64,000 nt of DNA, taken from Flagellimonas onchidii. Lineage in GTDB: Bacteria > Bacteroidota > Bacteroidia > Flavobacteriales > Flavobacteriaceae. The stretch lies in contig NZ_SRXX01000016.1 of NCBI RefSeq assembly GCF_004804315.1, positions 1 to 64,000 on the forward strand, read 5' to 3'. The position numbers and the translations under genes were made by a program. Shown here piece by piece: positions 42,973 through 53,020 of this stretch. How positions within the stretch are numbered: the stretch's first letter is position 1; each line of letters starts with the position of its first letter. The notes beneath the pieces were generated by a model. That model made no database searches and was not told where the DNA came from. It worked only from the letters and a program-made list of their open reading frames with translations.

Positions 42973-43848
42973 TCACCTCAAAAGTTCTTTCCAAGCTTTA
43001 ATATTTTTCCGATTCATCCGCACGAACTCGTCTTTTCCGAGAGAATCTGCAATTTTTAAGGATTTTTCAGCTGAGTTTATTGCAGACTTATAATCTCCAA
43101 GTTGAGCCTCAACCAAAGATTTTACTCTATGGAAATAGTAGGTATCACCTCCCAGCTGCAAGGCTTTTTCCAAATAGACCAAAGCGCGTTCATACTCAAT
43201 CCCTTGTTCTTGCAAATAGCGAGCTGATTCATAATAGGTTTGGGCTGTTGGGTTTTCTTCAATCTGTTTAAGAATTTCTTTTTTCATCAATGAATGGGTA
43301 TCCACTTCAAAGGGGATAACAACCATAGTATTGGCCCATATCAATTTCATTTGAGCTGAATTGTGGGTTATGGAGTCAAATGAAATTAAAAGGTTCTCCT
43401 GATGATAAGATACTCTGTGAGGCTTGGCCTTAATTCGAAACAGGTCTTCTCCTGGATTGTAATTTTTACGACCATCACCCCAATGGGTAATATTGGTATG
43501 AAATGCGATTTGCCAGACATCGGATTCAGGAAAGGCATACAAAGCATAGGTTCCCTTTGGTAATCTATTACCCATCACCTTTGCATCGGAATCGACTGTA
43601 ATTTTAGTGCTTTCATTGGCGCCCACCCTCCAGATTCGGCCATAAGGCACCAATCCAGGTTCGCCATCGGGTCGAGCACCAAAAATATGTCTTCCCTTTA
43701 CCCCAGGTCTTGAATAATGAACGGTAATCTTCGACAACCCTATTTCTTGCTCGACTTTTGAAAACGGGCTGGCTTTAGGGTGTTGAATTTGCGCCTCTGT
43801 TTGAAGACAAGCAACCAAACCGACCATAATCAACACACGCATCACCAT
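42973..43848 (-). CDS. DUF2911-domain exported protein with TPR tail
   Basis: The 291-residue protein has a signal peptide (about 1-20, ending TEAQ). A DUF2911 domain (about 25-180) contains VHYSRPGVKGRHIFG and LPKGTYALYAFP. About three TPR-like helices follow (200-285, YERALVYLEKALQLGG and YKSAINSAEKSLKIA). Its function is unknown. It sits 12 bases from a broken acetylesterase gene, possibly as part of the same transcript. Confidence 0.85.
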   Translation of the reverse strand: MVMRVLIMVGLVACLQTEAQIQHPKASPFSKVEQEIGLSKITVHYSRPGVKGRHIFGARPDGEPGLVPYGRIWRVGANESTKITVDSDAKVMGNRLPKGTYALYAFPESDVWQIAFHTNITHWGDGRKNYNPGEDLFRIKAKPHRVSYHQENLLISFDSITHNSAQMKLIWANTMVVIPFEVDTHSLMKKEILKQIEENPTAQTYYESARYLQEQGIEYERALVYLEKALQLGGDTYYFHRVKSLVEAQLGDYKSAINSAEKSLKIADSLGKDEFVRMNRKNIKAWKELLR

Positions 43849-43860
43849 ATTATTAAGTTT

Positions 43861-45263
43861 CTATTCCAAAGATATTTCCCAGGTATCCGTTCTGAACGCA
43901 GATGCCGGTAGACCTTCATTATTCATTAAGTTAGGTAGAGCCTTGTCATCAAAAGCAAATCGTACAGCTTCTGGTTTTTTTACTTTACTGGAGTACACTT
44001 CAACCTTATCTCCTTTTATTCGAGCTTTTGCTTCATAAAACTTTTTGTCTGCCCCAGCAATGTAAAATTCCTTTAAGGCTTTGCCTTTTATGCTCAAACC
44101 ACTTTCGGCATGGTCAAAAGTCAAAATAATTTTATTCCGTTTCACCTCCATACTTTTATAAATGGGTCCGCTATATTCCACATCCTTTACCCCATAAGTT
44201 TTGGCCAGTGCCCATAAAGCCAATCTGCGTCCAACTTCCTGCTTGTTCGTTGGGTGAATATTTTTTAGGTTTCCAATGTCGTTTGTAACCGCCATTCCCG
44301 TGTAGGGTACAGACAACATGGTATACAGTTGTGCATCACGCACTACCGCCGCTTTGATATCCTTTTTGTCCTTATCATAATCGAACGGTGCAATCTGAAC
44401 ATAGTAAAAGGGAAAATCCTTATCCCAGAGATTCCTCCATGACTCGATTAATAATGGAAATGATTTATAGTAGGATTTGGAATTAGCACGATTAGATTCA
44501 CCCTGATACCAAATGGCCCCAGCTATATCATAATTTAGCAAGGGATGAACATAGCATTATAACAATCCCCAGGTAAATGAGGTCGCCATTCATTTGTTCC
44601 AACCTTTGTTGCTGCCTCACTGAGCTCTGCATCACTATCAATAAGAGTTTCTGGAATCCAAACCTCAACGGGAGTACCTCCCCAATTGGAACTTATAAGT
44701 CCAATAGGTATTGAAAGATCTTTATATAATTTTCTGCCAAAGAAATAGGCCACCGAACTAAAGTTCTGCATGGTTTCAGGTGAGCATATAAGCCATTCCC
44801 CAGGAGTGTCATCTTGTGGCGTTGAAGACTTACGTTGTGGAACCTGAAAGAAACGAATATTAGAGTAATTAGCATTTTTTATTTCCTCCTGGACATTGTC
44901 CAACCCCATATTCGGTGTCCACTGCATATTGGATTGACCGGAAGCAATCCAAACTTCCCCTATCAATACATTTGAAAATACAATTTCTTCATGACCTTTT
45001 ATGGTAACCGTGTACGGCCCTCCTGCCACTGGCGTAGGCAATTTGGCTGACCATATGCCCTGGTTAGCTTTTGTGGTAACAACAACATCACTCCAAGAGC
45101 CAGTAATCGTTATGGTTTCTCCAGTGGCTGTTGTCCAGCCCCAAATCGTAGCTTCGGATTGTTGTTGCAATATCATATTATCAGAAAGTATGGTGGGAGT
45201 CCATATCTTGGCAAAACCGACATTGGTCAATAATAATAGTAACAGCAAGAGTAATTTTTTCAT
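43861..45263 (-). pseudogene. Sialate O-acetylesterase, split by a one-base frameshift
   Basis: Two overlapping frames make one SASA-family protein. 44535-45263 gives the signal peptide and first half with GQSNMQW (nucleophile S111). 43861-44541 gives the second half with AIWYQGESNR and IHPTNKQEVGRRLALWA. Around 44550 the first frame reads YNAMFIPC and stops, whereas restoring one base would give YNAMIHPLLNYDIAGAIWY, the continuous family pattern. The intact protein would remove acetyl esters from carbohydrates in the periplasm. A sequencing error is the main alternative to true decay, since both halves are otherwise well conserved. Confidence 0.85.
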
Positions 45264-45275
45264 ATTATCGTGTTT

Positions 45276-47417
45276 TTATGGTTGGTTGATTTTGTCAATT
45301 TGTTCTTTGATGTACTTTGCCCAAGTTTCATACCCCTTCGGTTGAAGGTGAATACCATCGGTACTGAGTTCCTCCTCTTTTAAGGTTCCATCTTCATTGC
45401 TGAAATATCTCTCCAAGTTATGATATTGGATGTTTTTCGCATATTCCAAACCGGAAAGCTTAGCATGTATTTCTCTATATTTCTTTCTTCTGTCGGAAGT
45501 CGGATCCAAACCAGTGGGCAAAGGGCCAAAGAACAAGATGGCGGATTCAGGAAATTTTTCTTCCGCGATCGCCAAGGTATTTTTAAGTCCATCCACAATC
45601 TCTTCTACTGAATCATCAGGAAAATTGTTTACCCCAATTGCCAAACTTACCACCTTAGGATTACAAGCTTCATATTTTCCATTTTTAAGCCGCCAAGCTA
45701 TATGCTGCGTTCTATCTCCTGAAATGCCAGCACCTATCCACTCTAAATCTTTAAAAGATGCATCAGCTGCAGGTTGCCCTGGTTTATAAGTTACCCAATC
45801 TCTTGGGCCACCCCAACCTTGGGTAATGGAATTGCCTATCAATAAAAGGTCAATATCCTTAGAGGCTTGGCACAACGAATCGATTTGTTCCGCCTGTGAC
45901 CACCATCCTTTTCCTTCTTTCCATCCCGCAGCGGAGCGATATTCAGAAGCGGGAGCAGGAATTGAAGCGAAATTGGTCTTATGTCCCGTTGCCCGTAAAA
46001 TAAAATCAACAATCTTGGTTGGATTTTCCAAACTGTGTGGATGATGGCCCACACCCTCTTTATACATTATCTTGATATTACCGCCCAATGAATCTACTTT
46101 TTCAGCGAACAGACGCGTATTTTCATCAACGGGAACAACTTTATCCGCAAGGCCACATACATGAAGCATGGGAATACCAGATGCCGCCAAAAGTTCAGTC
46201 TTATGCATAGGCCAACCTTTGAAGTTATCCGAGGGCATGTCAGATGTCAATCCATATCGTTGTTTGGCAAGCTCCCAATCTGGAGGACTTCCTATGCCAT
46301 TGCCAAATCCTCCTGGCCAGCTGCGTGCGTCCAAAACGGGTGCATCAGCATAGATACAAGCAACTTTATCAAGATTTTCAGCGGCCCAATTGTAAATAAT
46401 AAGACCACCTCGGCTCATTCCCTCCAATGCAGGTTTTGGATTCATTCCTGCTTTGATCATTAAATCGTAGCATTTGTTCCATTGTGCAACAGCTTCAGGA
46501 TTACCAAAAAAGGTCCCTACTTCGCAGTAAACTACATGAAACCCGCGTTCTAATAGCGCAATATCGGTTTGCGGTTCATGTCCAAAGAAACGTGCTCTCC
46601 AAATCCAAGGTTTATCTTTTAAAGGTCTTTTGGGACGAACCACTTTTAGTTGTAATCCGTCTTTTTCAAAATCGAACTGATCAAAACCATAAAAGTTTGA
46701 TTTTTTAATGTTTTCTACTTGTAAAGTTTCGACCAAATCAAAATCATACGTTTCATGCTTTATAGCTTCGTAAGCTCTTTTAGCTATCAAGGTTGCTCCT
46801 AGTGAAGAGGGATGTATTTCATCCGGCATCAAGCTAGGATTTCCTACAAATAATTGATACAAATCGATGGTTTCAAGCCCCAAATCGTTTGCAACCTTTT
46901 GAGTCTTTGGGGTTATTTGACTTTTAATGACAGGATTCCAAATGCTTGTGCTATCCTTCATATACGATGGGACCGGAAGCACTAAGATGATTCTGGCCTT
47001 TTCATTTCCCTCCCTGAAAGAGTCAACCAATGCTTTATAATCTGATTCAAACTCATCAAGATGTTGACGGTTCGGTACTTTGGTATCGTTAGTTCCAAGT
47101 TTGATAAGAACAATATCTGCATTATAGTCCAAAGCTTGTTGGTATTGCTCGGTTTCCCAATAGGGCAAATCACCCTTTTTAAGCAAGGTCCTTCCACTGA
47201 TACCAAAATTTTTCACCTCATATGCATCATCCAACATATTTTGTAATTGGATTGGGTAGGCATTATTTTCCCTATCTGCCATACCCGCACCATACGTAAT
47301 ACTGTTCCCAACGCATGCAATTTTGACTTTCTCTACTTTTGAGGTTTGTTTTTTGTCCTGTTCAGCACAGCACAGCACAATAGCCGTTAGGATAAAAAGA
47401 AAAACGTATTTTTTCAT
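45276..47417 (-). CDS. Three-domain lipoprotein: SGNH esterase, alpha/beta hydrolase, SGNH esterase
   Basis: The 713-residue protein has a lipobox AIVLCC (C16/C17). Domain 1 (about 30-225) is a GDSL/SGNH esterase with GNSIT (S39), GTND and DEIHPS (D199, H202). Domain 2 (about 240-480) is an alpha/beta hydrolase with EGMSRGG (S335), GLADKVVP (D425) and GVGHHPH (H458 or H459). Domain 3 (about 505-710) is a second SGNH unit with GNSIT (S530), a GVNN block and TDGIHLQPKGY. All three nucleophiles are present. The likely role is de-esterification of acylated polysaccharide. It precedes the broken acetylesterase by 12 bases. Confidence 0.88.
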   Translation of the reverse strand: MKKYVFLFILTAIVLCCAEQDKKQTSKVEKVKIACVGNSITYGAGMADRENNAYPIQLQNMLDDAYEVKNFGISGRTLLKKGDLPYWETEQYQQALDYNADIVLIKLGTNDTKVPNRQHLDEFESDYKALVDSFREGNEKARIILVLPVPSYMKDSTSIWNPVIKSQITPKTQKVANDLGLETIDLYQLFVGNPSLMPDEIHPSSLGATLIAKRAYEAIKHETYDFDLVETLQVENIKKSNFYGFDQFDFEKDGLQLKVVRPKRPLKDKPWIWRARFFGHEPQTDIALLERGFHVVYCEVGTFFGNPEAVAQWNKCYDLMIKAGMNPKPALEGMSRGGLIIYNWAAENLDKVACIYADAPVLDARSWPGGFGNGIGSPPDWELAKQRYGLTSDMPSDNFKGWPMHKTELLAASGIPMLHVCGLADKVVPVDENTRLFAEKVDSLGGNIKIMYKEGVGHHPHSLENPTKIVDFILRATGHKTNFASIPAPASEYRSAAGWKEGKGWWSQAEQIDSLCQASKDIDLLLIGNSITQGWGGPRDWVTYKPGQPAADASFKDLEWIGAGISGDRTQHIAWRLKNGKYEACNPKVVSLAIGVNNFPDDSVEEIVDGLKNTLAIAEEKFPESAILFFGPLPTGLDPTSDRRKKYREIHAKLSGLEYAKNIQYHNLERYFSNEDGTLKEEELSTDGIHLQPKGYETWAKYIKEQIDKINQP

Positions 47418-47423
47418 TATTGA

Positions 47424-48200
47424 TTAACTAAGTTTTGGAATTCCTAAAAGATACAGTATCACACCAGGCCCAGACTTTACCCGTTCAATTTCCCATTCAT
47501 AAGCTTCCTTGTTCTCTAAATCATTCACCAAAGCCTTCATTTCTTCAACGGAATAGGTTCGTAAGGAGGAAACAACACCATCCCAAAGTACAAATAATGG
47601 AACTGTCGGAATTAAATAGGTAAAAATCAACCTGCCCATTTTAAAAGGTTTTATGAAAGGTGTTGTCAATAAAACAGAAATGGGAGAAAAAAGCATCGCC
47701 AGAATGCTTGGCACACTCCTTTCTTGCGCTTCAAAAACGCCAATTACACTATTGGCATTTACTGCATTCTGCAATATTTGTTTGGCATCATGGGGCCTAA
47801 AATGATGCAGGGATAGGAACTGGGTTCGTAAACCTTTTAAACTTTTAGGTACATTTCTGGCATCAATGGAAGTAGTGATGTATTCAAAATTGTCTGATTG
47901 CTTTTTTGTGTATTCGAAAGCACCAAGATTCGGATAATAGTCAGTGAGCACTATTTTAAGATCGGGGTAGTTCTTTTTAAGTTCCAAATTCAACCAATAC
48001 AGTCCTCCACCTCCACCTGAGCCCAAATCGATGATTCGATTTACCCCACAGGCTTCTATTCCTCTTTCGATTACCGGAACTACCGGTTTATAAAGTCTTG
48101 TTTTATTGGATAAAAATTGAAGGAAGTCGGTACCATAATTTCTTAAGAAGCTTGGAAACCATTTTTGGTCTTCAAATTCGAATAAATGTACTCTTCCCAT
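47424..48200 (-). CDS. Class I SAM-dependent methyltransferase
   Basis: The 258-residue protein has IIDLGSGGGGGLYWL as motif I (about 55-69) and an acidic LTDYYP motif II. A C-terminal hydrophobic stretch (about 165-210, PISVLLTTPFIKP and FTYLIPTVPLFVLW) could associate with the membrane. The substrate is unknown. It is co-oriented with and 6 bases upstream of the esterase gene. Confidence 0.8.
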   Translation of the reverse strand: MGRVHLFEFEDQKWFPSFLRNYGTDFLQFLSNKTRLYKPVVPVIERGIEACGVNRIIDLGSGGGGGLYWLNLELKKNYPDLKIVLTDYYPNLGAFEYTKKQSDNFEYITTSIDARNVPKSLKGLRTQFLSLHHFRPHDAKQILQNAVNANSVIGVFEAQERSVPSILAMLFSPISVLLTTPFIKPFKMGRLIFTYLIPTVPLFVLWDGVVSSLRTYSVEEMKALVNDLENKEAYEWEIERVKSGPGVILYLLGIPKLS

Positions 48201-48263
48201 GTCTTAGTGCTCGACCGACTAAATTTAGGGAATATTTGGCTAAACCTTCGAATTTGTTCTTGA

Positions 48264-49220
48264 CTAAAGTTTAAAAAACGAATCCACAAATTCGTATTTA
48301 TTAAAAACCTGAAGGTCTTCTATTCCTTCACCTACCCCAATGTATTTAACGGGTATCTGGAACTGATCTGAAATACCTATGACCACACCACCCTTTGCGG
48401 TTCCATCCAACTTGGTGACTGCCAAACTGGTCACTTCGGTGGCCTTAGTAAATTGTTTGGCTTGTTCAAAGGCATTTTGACCGGTTGAACCATCTAAAAC
48501 CAACAAAACATCATGCGGAGCATCAGGAACCACTTTTTGCATCACCCTCTTCACTTTTGAGAGCTCGTTCATCAAATTAACCTTATTGTGCAAGCGTCCT
48601 GCAGTATCTATCAGAACAACATCGGCATTATCTGCTTCAGCCGAGTTTAGGGTATCAAAAGCCACGGATGCCGGGTCGCTTCCCATTTTTTGCTTTACAA
48701 TAGGAATATCAACTCTATCCGCCCAAACTTGTAACTGATCTATGGCGGCAGCCCTAAATGTATCCCCAGCGCCCAAAACAACTTTCAAACCTTTATTTTT
48801 AAATTGATGGGCCAACTTTCCAATGGTAGTGGTCTTACCCACACCATTGACCCCAACTACCATAATCACATAGGGTTTTTTATCATCTGGTACCGCAAAG
48901 TCGGCATCCTCGCCCACATGGGTTTCAGAAAGCAGACCAGCAATCTCCTCTCTTAAAATTGTATTGAGTTCTTCGGTTCCCATATACTTATCTTTGGAAA
49001 CACGTTCTTCGATGCGTTCTATGATTTTCAGAGTTGTGTTAACCCCTACATCAGAAGTGACCAAGACTTCTTCCAAATTGTCCAAAACCTCATCGTCTAC
49101 TTTGGATTTTCCGGCAACCGCCTTGCTCAATTTTCCGAAGAAACTGGTTTTTGATTTTTCAAGACCCTTGTCCAAGGTCTCTTTTTTGTCCGAAGAAAAT
49201 ATCTTTTTAAATAGACTCAT
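48264..49220 (-). CDS. ftsY: Signal recognition particle receptor FtsY
   Basis: The start at 49220 (MSLFKKIF) is preferred over a codon two residues further out; length 318. The N domain (about 25-110) precedes the GTPase G domain with GVNGVGKTT, DTFRAAA, DTAGR and TKLDGTAKGG. It receives SRP-ribosome complexes at the inner membrane. The acidic A domain is short, as is usual in Bacteroidota. It lies downstream of the ribosomal protein genes, beyond a terminator. Confidence 0.97.
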   Translation of the reverse strand: MSLFKKIFSSDKKETLDKGLEKSKTSFFGKLSKAVAGKSKVDDEVLDNLEEVLVTSDVGVNTTLKIIERIEERVSKDKYMGTEELNTILREEIAGLLSETHVGEDADFAVPDDKKPYVIMVVGVNGVGKTTTIGKLAHQFKNKGLKVVLGAGDTFRAAAIDQLQVWADRVDIPIVKQKMGSDPASVAFDTLNSAEADNADVVLIDTAGRLHNKVNLMNELSKVKRVMQKVVPDAPHDVLLVLDGSTGQNAFEQAKQFTKATEVTSLAVTKLDGTAKGGVVIGISDQFQIPVKYIGVGEGIEDLQVFNKYEFVDSFFKL

Positions 49221-49266
49221 AAGCATTCAACATCAGTTGCCAAAGATAGGAAAGTAAGGGCATAAA

Positions 49267-49290
49267 AAAAGCCGCTATATTGCGGCTTTT
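49267..49290. terminator. Terminator between the rpmB-rpmG-DUF4295 set and ftsY
   Basis: A perfect 9-bp stem AAAAGCCGC/GCGGCTTTT with a 6-base loop and A/T runs on both sides. It lies 19 bases past the DUF4295 stop. Confidence 0.8.
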
Positions 49291-49308
49291 CAATTTTGTA
49301 TAAGCTAA

Positions 49309-49461
49309 TTACTTCTTGTTCAACCAATCGTTGACCAATTCAGGGGCCATAACTGATTCTACAAATGTATAAGCTCCCGTTTTTGGAGACTTTACCATTT
49401 TTATGGCCTTGGTCAATCTTTTTGATGATGACTGAAGTGTTGCTACTGTTTTCTTTGCCAT
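49309..49461 (-). CDS. DUF4295 small basic protein
   Basis: The 50-residue protein starts MAKKTVATLQSSSKRLTKAI and ends VNDWLNKK. It is encoded after rpmG, the usual place for this small family in Bacteroidota. Its lysine-rich start suggests a ribosome-associated protein, but the function is not established. It is short and easily missed by length cut-offs. Confidence 0.85.
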   Translation of the reverse strand: MAKKTVATLQSSSKRLTKAIKMVKSPKTGAYTFVESVMAPELVNDWLNKK

Positions 49462-49504
49462 GGCTTACTTTTTATGATTTGCTTTTATTTAGTAAAAAGC
49501 CTAA

Positions 49505-49687
49505 TTACTTAATTTCTTTATGAACGGTCATGCGCTTAAGGATAGGGTTGAATTTTTTGATTTCCATCCTATCTGGCGTGTTTTTCTTATTCTTGGTGGT
49601 GATGTACCTTGAAGTACCAGGCATACCAGAGTCTTTGTGCTCTGTACACTCTAAAATAACCTGAATTCTATTTCCTTTCTTTGCCAT
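49505..49687 (-). CDS. rpmG: 50S ribosomal protein L33
   Basis: The 60-residue protein starts [19 protein letters not shown] and ends [17 protein letters not shown], with [18 protein letters not shown] in the middle. The zinc-binding cysteines of some L33 forms are absent except one, as in the common C-minus version. Confidence 0.96.
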   Translation of the reverse strand: MAKKGNRIQVILECTEHKDSGMPGTSRYITTKNKKNTPDRMEIKKFNPILKRMTVHKEIK

Positions 49688-49714
49688 TGTATCTTTCTTA
49701 AAACCTTACTCTGA

Positions 49715-49942
49715 CTATTTCTTGGAATTGATTTCCTTCAAAACAGCAGAGATTCCTTTTTTGTTGATAATCTTTAAACCTCTGGAAGAAACGTTAAGGG
49801 TAACCCAACGGTCCTCTTCAGGAATGTAAAATCTTTTTTTCGAGATATTTACATCAAATCTTCTTTTGGTCTTATTGATAGAGAAGGAAACGTTGTTCCC
49901 AAACATCACCTTTTTACCTGTAACTTCACAAACTTTAGACAT
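49715..49942 (-). CDS. rpmB: 50S ribosomal protein L28
   Basis: The 75-residue protein starts MSKVCEVTGKKVMFGNNVSF, followed by INKTKRRFDVNISKKRFY and WVTLNVSSRGLKIINKKGI. It is the first gene of the rpmB-rpmG-DUF4295 set and lies 27 bases from rpmG. Confidence 0.96.
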   Translation of the reverse strand: MSKVCEVTGKKVMFGNNVSFSINKTKRRFDVNISKKRFYIPEEDRWVTLNVSSRGLKIINKKGISAVLKEINSKK

Positions 49943-50015
49943 CTCCCTAACTTTTGAGTGATTTTATTGAGGCTGCAAATTTATAGCAATTTAATGGGAT
50001 GCACAAAAATCTTTT

Positions 50016-51263
50016 TTAGAAATTTAAAATTTCTTTCAGCAATAGCTCAAACGCTTTGTTTACAGACTTTTGAACAATCCGTTCGCGTTGATTTCCCATA
50101 GTGAATTGTTGTGCAAAAGTGAACTTTGGAGTACTGATGGCAATAAATACTGCCCCCACTTCCTCATCTGAATCTCCCTTAGTTGGTCCTGCGTTGCCCG
50201 TAGTGGCAATAGAAAAATCGGTGTTCAAAATCTTTCGTGCATTTTTCGCCATAGCCATGGCCACCTCTTTACTAACAACTGAATGCTTTTCAACCAACTC
50301 CTTCGGAACGCATAATAGCTTTATTTTGGTTTCAGTAGAATAGCTCACAATACTTCCCTTAAAGTATGTCGAAGCCCCAGGAATTGCCGTTATTCTTTCT
50401 GCTATTTTACCTCCTGTAAAACTCTCGGCCGTACTTAACGTCAGTTGATTTTTGGTCAATGACGTGGCCACTTGATTTTCGATTGCGTCAGTTTCGTCCT
50501 CCCCATAAATGATATCACCAATTAGTGAGTAGAGTTTTTTAACCTCCACATCAACTGCATTGACCAAAACGTTTTTATCACTTCCTTTAGCGGTCAAGCG
50601 GAGTCTCACCCTTCCCAAATTTGGCAGGTAAGCCAACTTGATGAAATCGGGAAGATTATCTTCCCATGTTTCTATTTTTTCGGCAAGTGCACTCTCACCG
50701 AGTCCATATGTAAGGATGGTCTTATGCAAAATATGTGGCCGTTCATACTCTTCTATAATCTTTGGAACCACATAATCTCGAACTAAATGTTTCATTTCCA
50801 GAGGTACCCCAGGCAATGATATGAAGACGGTATCCTCAATTTTCATCCAAATTCCAGGAGCTGTTCCATGAGCATTATGTAAAACGGTAGCCTTTGAAGG
50901 TACCAAAGCTTGCTTTCTATTCAAGTCCGAAATTGGAGTGGAAATGTACTTTTCAAACAATGATTCCACATGGGCAAGTACATTTTTATCCATGACCAAT
51001 TTGTCCTCGAAAAATTCACATAACGTATACTTGGTAACGTCATCTTTGGTTGGACCCAATCCCCCGGTGATGATAACAATTGAGGAACGGGACCCAGCAG
51101 CAGTCATTGCCTCCAAAATGTGTTCACGAGTATCTTGAACAGATGTAATCTGATATACCGAAACACCGATTTTGTTCAATTCTGTGGCTATGAACACCGA
51201 GTTGGAATCCACTATCTGACCAATGAGAATTTCATCCCCAATGGTTATGATTTCGGCTTGCAT
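50016..51263 (-). CDS. cinA: CinA-family protein (nicotinamide-nucleotide amidase type)
   Basis: The 415-residue protein has an N-terminal MoCF-like/COG1058 domain ([31 protein letters not shown]) and a C-terminal CinA amidase domain (about 255-415, [18 protein letters not shown] and ATTGNAGP). The family removes the amide of NMN in pyridine nucleotide recycling; a competence link is known in Firmicutes. It ends an apparent operon with the HPt and FAH genes upstream. Confidence 0.93.
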   Translation of the reverse strand: MQAEIITIGDEILIGQIVDSNSVFIATELNKIGVSVYQITSVQDTREHILEAMTAAGSRSSIVIITGGLGPTKDDVTKYTLCEFFEDKLVMDKNVLAHVESLFEKYISTPISDLNRKQALVPSKATVLHNAHGTAPGIWMKIEDTVFISLPGVPLEMKHLVRDYVVPKIIEEYERPHILHKTILTYGLGESALAEKIETWEDNLPDFIKLAYLPNLGRVRLRLTAKGSDKNVLVNAVDVEVKKLYSLIGDIIYGEDETDAIENQVATSLTKNQLTLSTAESFTGGKIAERITAIPGASTYFKGSIVSYSTETKIKLLCVPKELVEKHSVVSKEVAMAMAKNARKILNTDFSIATTGNAGPTKGDSDEEVGAVFIAISTPKFTFAQQFTMGNQRERIVQKSVNKAFELLLKEILNF

Positions 51264-51602
51264 CTAAAGATTAAAGTCTTTTTTGAGTTCGGACACCACC
51301 TGAAGCACATCCTTTTTAAGCAAAGGAAATTTTTGCTCAATTTCATCAATGTCAGTGGTGGTTTTTCCCAGTGTCTCAATTTCAAGTGCAGTCGCTCTAG
51401 TTTGCTCCATACCCAATAAATCCACATTAGGCTTTATTTTGTGGGCAAGCTTGTATACATTTTCATAGTCCCTGGCTTCTATCGCCTTTTCAAGCCCTTC
51501 TAAATCCATTGGGACTTCTTCTAAAAAAACTGAAACAACAGAGGTTATAAAGTCCTGGTCTCCTTCTGCCATTTCATTTACTTTGTCGAGGTTGTAAATC
51601 AT
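51264..51602 (-). CDS. HPt-domain phosphotransfer protein
   Basis: The 112-residue stand-alone HPt helical bundle has the phosphorylatable histidine in YKLAHKIKPNVDLLGM. It would pass phosphate between hybrid kinases and response regulators, none of which are nearby. It touches the cinA gene without a gap and overlaps the FAH gene by one base. Confidence 0.85.
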   Translation of the reverse strand: MIYNLDKVNEMAEGDQDFITSVVSVFLEEVPMDLEGLEKAIEARDYENVYKLAHKIKPNVDLLGMEQTRATALEIETLGKTTTDIDEIEQKFPLLKKDVLQVVSELKKDFNL

Positions 51603-52213
51603 TATCTCACAGTAATTTCAAACATATTCTCTCCTTCCAGTGTACCTGAAAGGTAATCATTTGGACTAACTTTACCAACCCCTGCCGGAGTGCCCGTGAA
51701 CAAAATATCTCCCTTTTTAAGCATAAAATAAGTGGATACATATGCGATAAGCTCGTCTATCTTCCACAACATCAAGGATGTATTGCCCTCCTGAACATTT
51801 TCCCCATTTTTTAACAAGGAAAAATGCAAATTGTCAATATTTTCGTACTTATCTTTTTTTAACCACTTACCGACCACTGCTGATCCGTCGAATCCTTTAG
51901 CTTTTTCCCAAGGTAATCCTTTGGTTTTTAACTGAGCTTGAACATCTCTTGCGGTAAAATCGATTCCAAGTCCTATTTCATCATAATATGTATGGGCAAA
52001 TTGCTTGGAAATATGTTTTCCCACCTTTTTGATTTTGACCAAAACCTCAACTTCATAATGTACGTCATTTGAAAACTCAGGGATATAAAAATCCTGCTCT
52101 TTGGGTAAAATGGCCGAATCAGGTTTTATAAAAACTACAGGCTCTTTGGGTCGTTCGTTCTCCAGTTCTTCGATATGGGCAGCATAGTTTCTGCCGATAC
52201 AGATCAGCTTCAT
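51602..52213 (-). CDS. Short FAH-family hydrolase/isomerase
   Basis: The 203-residue protein is of the FAHD1 type: CIGRNYAAHIEELENERP start, VHYEVEVLVKI metal ligands and LFTGTPAGVGKVSPND. Related proteins act as acylpyruvases or oxaloacetate decarboxylases. It is distinct from the fucose-pathway FAH protein and half a domain shorter. Confidence 0.87.
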   Translation of the reverse strand: MKLICIGRNYAAHIEELENERPKEPVVFIKPDSAILPKEQDFYIPEFSNDVHYEVEVLVKIKKVGKHISKQFAHTYYDEIGLGIDFTARDVQAQLKTKGLPWEKAKGFDGSAVVGKWLKKDKYENIDNLHFSLLKNGENVQEGNTSLMLWKIDELIAYVSTYFMLKKGDILFTGTPAGVGKVSPNDYLSGTLEGENMFEITVR

Positions 52214-52236
52214 TATTTATTATTTAAGAATTGTGT

Positions 52237-53013
52237 TTAAGACAGTTTATTATTCAGCTTGCTCAGCTTGATTTGGGTAAGCACCTTTTTTGTGTACAGC
52301 GGAAAGTCGGCATTCAAAATCCATCCAAAATAACCGGGTTCTGATTCCATGACTTCATCAACTGTTTTTCCTTTGTGTTTTCCGAAAGAAAAAATGGGTT
52401 CTTCATTTTCATTCAATCCAATAAACCCTGCAAAATCCAACGATTGCTTGCGTGTAGTGAACTGCGATAGTTTTTTTACGTCATTTTCCAATTCAGGATA
52501 ACGATCCAACTGCGCCTTGAGTACTTCATAGGTGGCATTTGTATCGGCTTCCGCGCTATGGGCATCGTCCAAATCTCTATCACAATAGAATTTATAGGCC
52601 GCTCCCAAGGTTCGTTTTTCCATTTTATGGAAAATAGTCTGCACATCAACGGACATCATGTTTTTCATATCAAAGTCAACATCTGCACGCAGCATTTCTT
52701 CTGCCAAAAGCGGAATATCAAACCTATCTGAATTAAATCCAGCCAAATCGCTGTCCTTAACCATTTTATAGATTTCCTTGGATAATTGTTTGAAAGTAGG
52801 TTCATTAGCTACTTTCTCATTTGAAATACCGTGTACCGCAACCACTTCTGGCGGGATGGGCATTTCCGGATTAACCAACCAAGTCTTGCTTTCTTTGTTT
52901 CCATTGGGAAAAATCTTCAAAATCGAAATCTCGACAACTCGATCTTTGGCCACATTGGTACCCGTGGTCTCCAGATCAAAAAAGCAAATTGGTTTTTTTA
53001 ATTGTAATTCCAT
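52237..53013 (-). CDS. 3'-5' exonuclease of the DnaQ/epsilon type
   Basis: The ATG at 53013 gives 258 residues. Exo I motif FFDLETTGT, Exo II region with GFNSDRFDIPLL, and DAHSAEADTNATYEVL as Exo III with the histidine place it in the DEDDh group. A C-terminal segment (FGKHKGKTVDEVMESEPGYFGW) is a known extension in Bacteroidota homologues. It may serve as proofreading or repair nuclease. Confidence 0.9.
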   Translation of the reverse strand: MELQLKKPICFFDLETTGTNVAKDRVVEISILKIFPNGNKESKTWLVNPEMPIPPEVVAVHGISNEKVANEPTFKQLSKEIYKMVKDSDLAGFNSDRFDIPLLAEEMLRADVDFDMKNMMSVDVQTIFHKMEKRTLGAAYKFYCDRDLDDAHSAEADTNATYEVLKAQLDRYPELENDVKKLSQFTTRKQSLDFAGFIGLNENEEPIFSFGKHKGKTVDEVMESEPGYFGWILNADFPLYTKKVLTQIKLSKLNNKLS

Positions 53014-53020
53014 GTAGGTT

